The notes under the pieces are model-generated. The model worked only from the letters and a program-made list of their open reading frames with translations. It was not told the origin of the DNA and did no database searches. A DNA stretch of 64,000 bases from Lingula anatina. Taxonomy: Eukaryota; Brachiopoda; Lingulata; Lingulida; Lingulidae. How positions within the stretch are numbered: position 1 is the stretch's first letter; each line of letters begins with the position of its first letter. The stretch lies in assembly GCF_001039355.2 (NCBI RefSeq), contig NW_019776102.1:58709-122708 (forward strand). Reading direction: 5' to 3'. The translations under genes and the position numbers were made by a program. Of this stretch, positions 57,180-64,000 are shown one piece after another.

Positions 57180-58540
57180 AGGGTCATGATTCAGGGTGTA
57201 AACAGAGATTAAAAGATATAATCATGGTGACCTGAACGGCACGGGTACAACCTTGTGGTCAGCTATACCCCACAGTGTGTTTTGTCATCTATTTGTCACA
57301 TTTGTGTTTTGCTAGAGTATCTATACATATCAATTTCACTCCGGGAACATTTTTTAAAGAATTTACTTGGTGTTAAATGAGTAAATTTATTTCATCCGAT
57401 AAACTCACTTAATAAATATTTCAGCAAAATCCCGAAATGTCGGTTCGGCCTAGTCTTCACGGTGCAGGCAAGGATGTTCTTGCACGAGGCTACTGGGTGT
57501 CTGCTGTTGAAAGATAAAACATGTGGTTAAAAAAAATTAATAAATTGATAAATAGATAAATAAAATCAATGAAAATTTCGATGGTGATATAGAAGATCAT
57601 GGCACAAATCAGCTGAAACAATGAACAGTCGACAAGAACTGCATACATATCTTGCATACTTTTAAATGGACAACGTGTAGGTAGTAAAAAAAGGTGCGAA
57701 GGTTTAGTCTGGTACCCACTGATTTCATGGGCCTCTCTAAATAAGTACACAAAATTAAAGTTGAGGCAATGCTTTTGGTACAGTCTACTAGCAGACCCTG
57801 TGGCCAGGGTGTAATTTATGCCATGTTATTTTTAATTGAACGAAAATCAAAGAGAAATTCCCCACGTTTCTCCTAGGAGCATTCAACTGTGCCAAACATC
57901 GCGACCTTATACGCTATTCTACACCTACAAAACATACGAATACCTTGTTATGTTGATATTCGTTTACACAACAAGGTTTGAGTTTTTACTTACCTGTCAA
58001 CATACAGCTCGAGGACTATCATGTTATCCGCCTGGATTGACGCAATTTAGTGCGCTGAGAATTTCAGGGGTGAGATTCTTTGTGATCGTGTACGCCACTA
58101 ACTCAACCAACTCCACACAGTCTCACCACAGCGGTGTGCGGAACTCATGGCACACTAACGAGGGGAAATACTGAATTTTTTTAATTACATTTTTAATTTT
58201 AAAAAATCTGGTAGAACTACATGTAAATTTATATAAAACATGTTTTGGAAACAAACAAAAAAATGTTTTAAATAAACAAAAGTTAATTCACTTTCTAACC
58301 AACTCACTAATTGACTAGCTAAAGAAAGAAAGAAAAGAAAAAATGCCACAAATAGGGTGAAAATTATTTCCTACCCGCAGTTTCACAAAAATCAATTATT
58401 AAAAACAGAATGTAACTAAATATAATGAACACATTAAGTCTTTAGTTTCTAATACATTGTATACCTTTAGTCACTAGCTAGCTGACGCCGGAATAGTTCC
58501 TTTTCCTCACTTTTTTCCTATCTCTCACTTATATTTTAAT
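57180..58540. other. Intergenic stretch, no gene seen
   Basis: AT-rich. A 112-codon plus frame (57836-58174) has no recognisable domain and no flanking splice logic that I could defend. Confidence 0.45.
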
Positions 58541-58624
58541 TTACCTATTGAAATACTCCCGGGGACATTGCGCTCTCTACGGCGTTTTCATTGTTCGACA
58601 GCTATACTTGATCACCAGTATGAT

Positions 58625-58925
58625 GATTGACGTTTGTTTATATAACTGCCAATCAAGCCTTCCACTTTTAATAGCTTTGATTGGCACCTCTCAATCACAG
58701 GAAGTAAAAGCTCCTTTGCAGGATGATTGTGATTGACGTTTGTTTAACTAACCGTCAATCAAGCTGTCAAATTTGACGACTTAGATTGGCACCTCTCAAT
58801 CATAGGAAGTAAAAGTTCATTTGCGGGTGATTGTGATTGACGTTTGTTAAACTAACCGTCAATCAAGTTGTCAAATTTGACAATTTTGATTGGCACCTAT
58901 CATTCACTGGAGATAATAGTTCTTT
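58625..58925. repeat. Three-copy 104-106 bp tandem repeat with paired CCAAT-type motifs
   Basis: Units start with GATTGACGTTTGTT at 58625, 58731 and 58835. Each has an ACNGNCAATCAAG stretch, a GATTGGCACCT and a CA.GGAAGTAAAAG-like end. Every unit holds ATTGG (CCAAT reverse) plus CAATCA motifs in a fixed arrangement. Confidence 0.85.
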
Positions 58926-59282
58926 TATTTAACAACGACATTGGAGCCGTCCGCACCGGACAGATTTCCCCAGAACTGGACATTTTTAAACAAGGTTTAT
59001 ACAAAGGAGAGAAAAACAGACAAATCTCAAATAGCACTACGTGCACTTCTTGGGGGAAAAAAAGAAAAATATATATATATAAGTCAGCGAATATGATAAT
59101 TAGAAAAATAATGAAAACAGATACAACTAATAAATGAAATTCAAACAAGTTCTTAATAAGTCGGAGAAGTTTATAAAAATTAATGTTTTAAACAATAATT
59201 TGTGCCTGCTTGAATATTCGCGGATAGTTCAGCTTTCCCACGGACCTTTATGAGTCAAAAGATACCGTTTATTTAAAGGTTA

Positions 59283-59425
59283 TGATAGTCTTCCAAATTA
59301 TCTTTGTTGATCCATCTTCCATTTTTGACCGTCTTCCGAGAGAAAACATTAGATGGCTGACAATGTAAACTTGAAAATCTGACCGTCTTCCAGAAGACCC
59401 AGAAGACGGCCTAAATCCGCCCCTG
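59283..59425. mobile_element. hAT-like MITE fragment, relative of 7360-7534
   Basis: GTCTTCCAAATTA.CTTTGTTGAT, ATCTTCCATTTTTGAC and AATCTGACC..CGTCTTC occur in the same order as in the CNOT10 intron copy, ending ATCCGCCCCTG. The left terminus is missing. Confidence 0.65.
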
Positions 59426-59529
59426 ATTATCTGTGTGCTATTTGAATTTCTTATCAAACCCTTTTACCTCTTGAAAACGTTATCTTTCAGGTTATGTTGA
59501 ATAGAATTTTTATGTCGGCTGTTGGCGTT

Positions 59530-59560
59530 AACAGATGACTTTTTTTTTTTTTTTTTTTTA
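59530..59560. repeat. Poly(T) run
   Basis: About 21 T residues at 59538-59559. Confidence 0.7.
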
Positions 59561-60029
59561 ATACGGGACCCAGAAATTCTACCCCGTGAATGATTTCGCT
59601 GTTTCTTCTCTCTTACTTCTGTTAGTAATTTTCTACATTGATTCACCGATCTATCTGTACTAATTCCTAAAAGGTAGCTGCTAAGGTCCCTGATAAAGTT
59701 GAGGAGTCCACGTATATACTTAGACTTCTCACCGATTACGATCTAACTCCACCCTACCAGCAATTGACGGCGAGGTGCGACAGTTACAAAGAAAATTTTA
59801 TTCCTCGTACTTTATGCAGTTTGTCGTTTTAGTAAAAAATTTACTCTTTTCCTTCAAATTTTATGAGTGCATTTTAGGTGTTGCCTATGGAATGAATACC
59901 ACATAATGATTTGAGCCCATTTTCTTATTCTCTGACATGGTTTTTAATCTGACTGGATGGAAATAAATGTGCAGTTATATTTAAGATTACTTATTATGAC
60001 ACTCCTGAAGAATTAAAAAAAAAGGAAAT

Positions 60030-60244
60030 CAGCGCCCTCTATCATTTATCGCTGTCTTCACTAGCACAATATGATGGAATTTGCGGACACCGTCACAATC
60101 ATGTTGAGATAGACTCTGAGGTCAAATACTGTAGCATTAAAACTATTGTAACTCAACTTCCTCTATTCTCCCGGACCATTACATACCTGTCAACATTGAC
60201 AATTGCCAGAGAGATTCCCGCGCACGACCTACGCCCTCCACACC

Positions 60245-60278
<34 letters not shown>

Positions 60279-61800
60279 GAATAAAAGACAAACACATTCT
60301 CAGCTGGGTCAGATGGTGTTCGTTTAAACGTTAAACGAGGAAGTCTATTCATAAAAACAACTATTACAAACAATGTCCACCTTTTAAGTGGTAGGTTACT
60401 TTCAGAAAAAGCTTGGTCCCATGAAAACTTTATCATGGATGATACTCACGCTTGTTTTCGGCACTTCCTCCTTATTGTTTACTGCAATCACTACCTTCCA
60501 TCAATAAAACTAAAAAAGCAGGTGACGGTACATTTTTGTGAATGAAATCACCACATTTTTTTAAGAAAAAGAGAGAAAAGTCTGATAGATCGCGAGATTT
60601 TACGTCTGAATCGGGAGATACATGTTTTTTGTTTTCCTAATATTTACCTAATGCTAACATTATGTTACCGTTTCATAAGCATATATTAAGGCTATATTGA
60701 CACTTCCAACTTGAGTATAATTATGAAATTGTTTATGAATTTTTTGTATATTCTGGGCTTGTAAATATACTTTGCACTTTCTGCCCACGTTGGAATAAAT
60801 TATCTCTCTATCTATGTCCCTAAGTCAGGAGACTCCCAGACGAGATCGTGTGTTTCAATTTGTTCGGAATAAACTCTTGTTGTCTCTGCATGCAGTCTCC
60901 CGACCTCAACCCCCAGATTTTGATGTGTGGGGGTATCTGTACCCTCTTCCAGGGCGACAAATTGATTTTCCACAGATATTCACAGACATGAGTTCCATTT
61001 ATTCTGGGACGCTCTGTATTTCAACTTGTATCAACCGAATATATAATTATTGATTCAATAGATGTTATCTTTAAAGTTCATCTTTGTGAATTACTATAGT
61101 TGAAACATACTGTACTTATATATGTAAAAGAGAGAAACCTGTACAGGGTTTTTTTTACAGACAAAAGTTTGTTAAAGTTTGCGTAATCTTACGTGTTTGA
61201 CGTGTTAAAGTCAGTAAACACCCGAACACACTCAAAACTCAATTCCCCCGACTCTCGCGAACGTTTTATTCCACCATCACCCCCCCCCCCCCCCCACCCC
61301 ACACACACACACACACCACAACCACCACCCCTCCAGACGATAGACTTATAATATCGACCGGTTATTTTGCCGAAGGCTCTGATTTCTAAATTATTTTTGT
61401 GCCGATTTATTTCAACATATTTCCTTTTAATCCAACTTTCTCTATTGAATGGTTCGTCGACATCTAATTTAAACTGAAATAGCATATTGCCATTTCCAAT
61501 GACCAATTAGTTCATTTCTTTATAAACATTTCATCCCCGTCTCGCGTTATGTCTTCACTAACACAATTGGCTGATATTTGTGGAGTCCGTCACAATCATG
61601 GTTGAGACAGCATCAAAATCAACACACCGCAGCCTCTGGCTACCCTCTACCAGGACCATAGATTGATTTTTCACTAGATTTTCAAAGATGCGTGTCTGGT
61701 TAAATAGATAACTAATCTCTGTGCTGTAAAATCCAAAAAATGTCCACAGCACAATAACTGCGGCCTTGGTAGAGGGAAGCCTATGGCTCATTTCCCGTAT
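60030..61800. repeat. Two diverged copies of a ~1.5-kb-spaced segment
   Basis: CACTAGCACAATATG...CCGTCACAATCATGTTGAGA at about 60059 resembles CACTAACACAATTGG...CCGTCACAATCATGGTTGAGA at about 61557. TACCCTCTTCCAGGGCGAC at about 60940 resembles TACCCTCTACCAGGACCATA at about 61642. This suggests an old duplication containing the frame at 61558-61791. (CA)n lies at 60246-60276 and a C-run with (CA)n at about 61279-61315. Confidence 0.45.
61558..61791 (-). CDS. Unrecognised frame with signal-peptide-like start, possible first exon
   Basis: A 77-codon minus frame: MSHRLPSTKAAVIVLWTFFG is a plausible signal peptide, followed by FNQTRIFENLV (sequon) and LRCVDFDAVSTMIVTD with two Cys. Partly similar sequence at 60059-60128 and 60940-61010 is degraded. 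No domain is recognised and no downstream exon was found, so it is tentative. Confidence 0.25.
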   Translation of the reverse strand: MSHRLPSTKAAVIVLWTFFGFYSTEISYLFNQTRIFENLVKNQSMVLVEGSQRLRCVDFDAVSTMIVTDSTNISQLC

Positions 61801-61888
61801 TAACTGAGATTGCTCATTTGAAATGTCTTCACATTGACAGAGAACATATTTTGGGTTAGCAAGAAAGATTAAGAGGTTAAAAACGAGC

Positions 61889-61925
61889 GAGAGAGAGAGA
61901 GAGAGAGAAGGGAGAGAGAAAAGTT
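61889..61925. repeat. (GA)n microsatellite
   Basis: GAGAGA run of about 20 bases followed by imperfect GGGAGAGAGA. Confidence 0.8.
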
Positions 61926-62047
61926 GAAAAATTTTTTATCCGAGACATTAATAAAATCGAAAAACAAATTAATTAAGTTATGAGCAGGAACGGATGATTA
62001 AATTGCACACAGATATCTTAGAACACATGTCAGAGATTGTTAATGTG

Positions 62048-62063
62048 TGTGGGGGGGGGGGGG
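62048..62063. repeat. G homopolymer
   Basis: About 15 G residues after TGTGTGT. Confidence 0.8.
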
Positions 62064-62516
62064 ATTATCATCATTATTGTCAGAAACTAGTCAATTTCTG
62101 GGCAAAAATGCAAAAAAAAAAAAATCAGACCTGCCATACTAAAAAAAGATTAAAGCGGCCATAACGCAAGTATTAGGTGTAGAGATGTGCGCTCTGCTGA
62201 AGCCTACTTCACATTTTCCACAGACGGCGTACTATGAAATCGAAATCAATTTTCGGTTTTTCTTTTTTCCTTTTTTCACTAAAATATATACTCGTATTGA
62301 TTATCAAAATGTTGCCTCACTAGACATGCAGGCTCACCGGAAACAATTTAAAGTGTTTACGCGAAAGCGGGTATGCACGTTACCCTTCTGGTTAAAAATA
62401 ATTATTCTTTATACAAACCAAACGAAATAAGAAACGTCTGCCACGTAGGTGTTCGCAGTTTAGTGACGAGGCAAACTGTTCATTTGTCACGGATTTTGCT
62501 GTCAACCTCACAATAT

Positions 62517-62690
62517 AGGAGAGACCGGGGCTAGTTGGACCCCGGGGTAATTATTTTATTTGGACTCACTGCCGACGCTTTCTTAGCACTATTGGATACG
62601 GTCACTTTACAAAATGATGTGATCAATTCTTTTACCCCATAGTTACTTTGCCATAAATTGATGGGGGGCCAAGTTACCCCGGTCTCCCCT
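62517..62690. mobile_element. Short MITE, GGAGACCGGGG family
   Basis: Left end AGGAGAGACCGGGGCTAGTT; right end AAGTTACCCCGGTCTCCCCT is its imperfect complement. It is about 174 bases with no coding content. The flanks suggest a TA-type target but this is ambiguous. Confidence 0.7.
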
Positions 62691-62903
62691 ACAAATGACA
62701 TCACGCGCACATCTGGTATCATGTGAATACGCCAGCTATAACTTTATTCAAAATTGGCAAATCCTTACAGTAAAAAAATTGCATTGATTTGGTTGAATCA
62801 GTTTGTGTCAATTTGTGTATGAGAAAAAATAAATTTTAAAGATCCGTGTATGTCAAGTTGAGTGACAGTTTTGAGATTTTCAACAGGGCCGTAGGCTGCA
62901 GGG

Positions 62904-62921
62904 TGGGGGGGGGGGGGGGGC
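62904..62921. repeat. G homopolymer
   Basis: About 18 G residues following GCAGGGT. Confidence 0.8.
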
Positions 62922-63950
62922 TTAAGTCCTAAAGACATTCAGCTACTTTTTATAAGCACCTAAAACATCGAAAAACGCTTAAATCTTGAAAATTGAAGCT
63001 ACAAAAAGCATGGGAATAGAAGTTATTTATATGCCTATAAAAAGTCAACTTTGCCAGAAACACATTAATAAATGTGACATTCACGGTAGCTCTCAGGGAA
63101 AGGGAGGGGGCATGTACCGCGGCTCTCGTCTAGGAGCCCTTCTCAGGCTTCTAGCTGTTACAAAATTTTTCCGAAGGACGGGCACAGCGATGATTTATAA
63201 TGAGAATGAAATTGTTTTATTTCTCGGGGATAATTACATTTGTTGGTTCGAATATATATTTTTTATCAAATAATAAAATTTAAGAAGATACCTTAAGTGA
63301 TCAAGATCACCACTATTTGAAATCTCTTATGTGGACATCACTTCCGGACTGCCCTATATTACTACAGGCAATCTAATTTGCATATAAGAGAAAATGCTTT
63401 TTTTTCTTGCTTTTGAGTTGTGTAGTTTTTATTTTATTTATGTTAAAAGCAATGTCCCTTTGCGCTCAAAACTTTCTAATTACTTAATCGACAGTCCCTC
63501 TTTATTAGTTCATTTACATGATTTATAAACCTACATGTCACAGGCGTGAATCACGTTATCACGTTCCAGTCATAGCATCGTTTAACTAGCGCCAATAACT
63601 GCTGTGGAGAATGTAGGTCAATTGCCTGTACAATTCTCCCATAGCATTATTGATTTTTTCTGGAGTGGAACATTTTAGGGGGAGACTGGGGAGAAAAAGA
63701 AGTATCAGCTTAACAGCAAAAAATATATAGAGCATGGAGCTGCTATATTTAGAGTCTATTATAAATGTTTAGAAGAGTGTAGAAACAGCCTACTTTCCCA
63801 GTTTCACCGTAGAGAACTTCGCAGACAATATGACACCTCTCTGTTTCTCCCTAAAATTTTGTCGACCACGTTAACTGTTCAACTCCCAGCAGAAGATGAA
63901 CCAGTGAACCAGCCTTGCACAGGTGTAGGAGCCGGGATGTGGGGCGATAC
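62922..63950. other. Intergenic stretch, no gene seen
   Basis: The only frame of length (62986-63273) has no recognisable domain. No repeat family was recognised. An A-rich ACTGGGGAGAAAAAGAAG lies at about 63687. Confidence 0.45.
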
Positions 63951-63954
63951 GTTG

Positions 63955-64000
63955 GGTGTGTGTGTGTGTGTGGGGGGTGGGGGGGGGGGGGGGGGGGGGG
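63955..64000. repeat. (TG)n followed by G homopolymer at window end
   Basis: About eight TG units followed by a G-rich run to the last base. The terminal G-run may be a sequencing or assembly boundary as well as genuine repeat. Confidence 0.8.

Noticed and set aside
57836-58174. 112-codon plus frame
   Set aside because: No recognisable domain, AT-rich codon use like the flanks, no convincing start context.
1-64000. CRISPR arrays, operons, bacterial-type promoters, tRNA or rRNA genes
   Set aside because: None seen. The tandem repeats are microsatellites, minisatellites or unit duplications in a eukaryotic context; no cloverleaf or rRNA core was recognised by eye, though a covariance-model scan was not possible.

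Overview
This is a eukaryotic, AT-rich window. Its genes are animal-type, its coding exons are split by introns with GT-AG borders, and it is dense in microsatellites and short inverted-repeat transposons. The gene content fits an invertebrate metazoan, most likely a lophotrochozoan such as a bivalve mollusc. That assignment is inference; no species-specific marker was identified.

Region 1 (about 1.6-17.3 kb) holds three conserved housekeeping genes. The first is an intronless minus-strand POMGNT2-type O-mannose glycosyltransferase (1673-3541). The second is a three-exon minus-strand TMEM170 membrane protein (3819-5817). The third is a 16-coding-exon plus-strand CNOT10, the CCR4-NOT subunit (ATG at 7026, stop at 17298). 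I rebuilt both spliced genes by hand: all exon phases close, giving 130 aa and 699 aa. TMEM170 and CNOT10 are head to head across a compact promoter with NRF1-like and ETS-like motifs. Their introns carry several MITEs, and one CNOT10 intron contains a 74-bp tandem array made from the preceding exon end plus its splice donor.

Region 2 (about 19-53 kb) is a tandem array of five minus-strand, single-exon class A GPCR genes (A 22550-23827, B 29030-30304, C 36241-37518, D 44045-46696, E 50855-52117). They sit in repeated units of roughly 6.5-8 kb. A, B, C and E are open; D is a pseudogene. The receptors look adenosine/MECA-like but lack the usual Trp4.50 and Trp6.48, and they differ from each other at TM3 positions expected to line the ligand pocket. 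A pairs with C and B pairs with D. The repeat units are further broken by a CACTA-like element (inside D), a Tc1-like transposon, three 3' LINE fragments, and a MITE family with 5-bp target duplications. Because the units are paralogous, several insertions can be dated against an empty site in a sister unit.

Region 3 (about 53-64 kb) has no gene I can name. It contains microsatellites, a GGGGC minisatellite, a three-copy 104-106 bp tandem repeat, MITEs, an orphan promoter-like block and two weak coding candidates. The window ends in a TG/G homopolymer tract.
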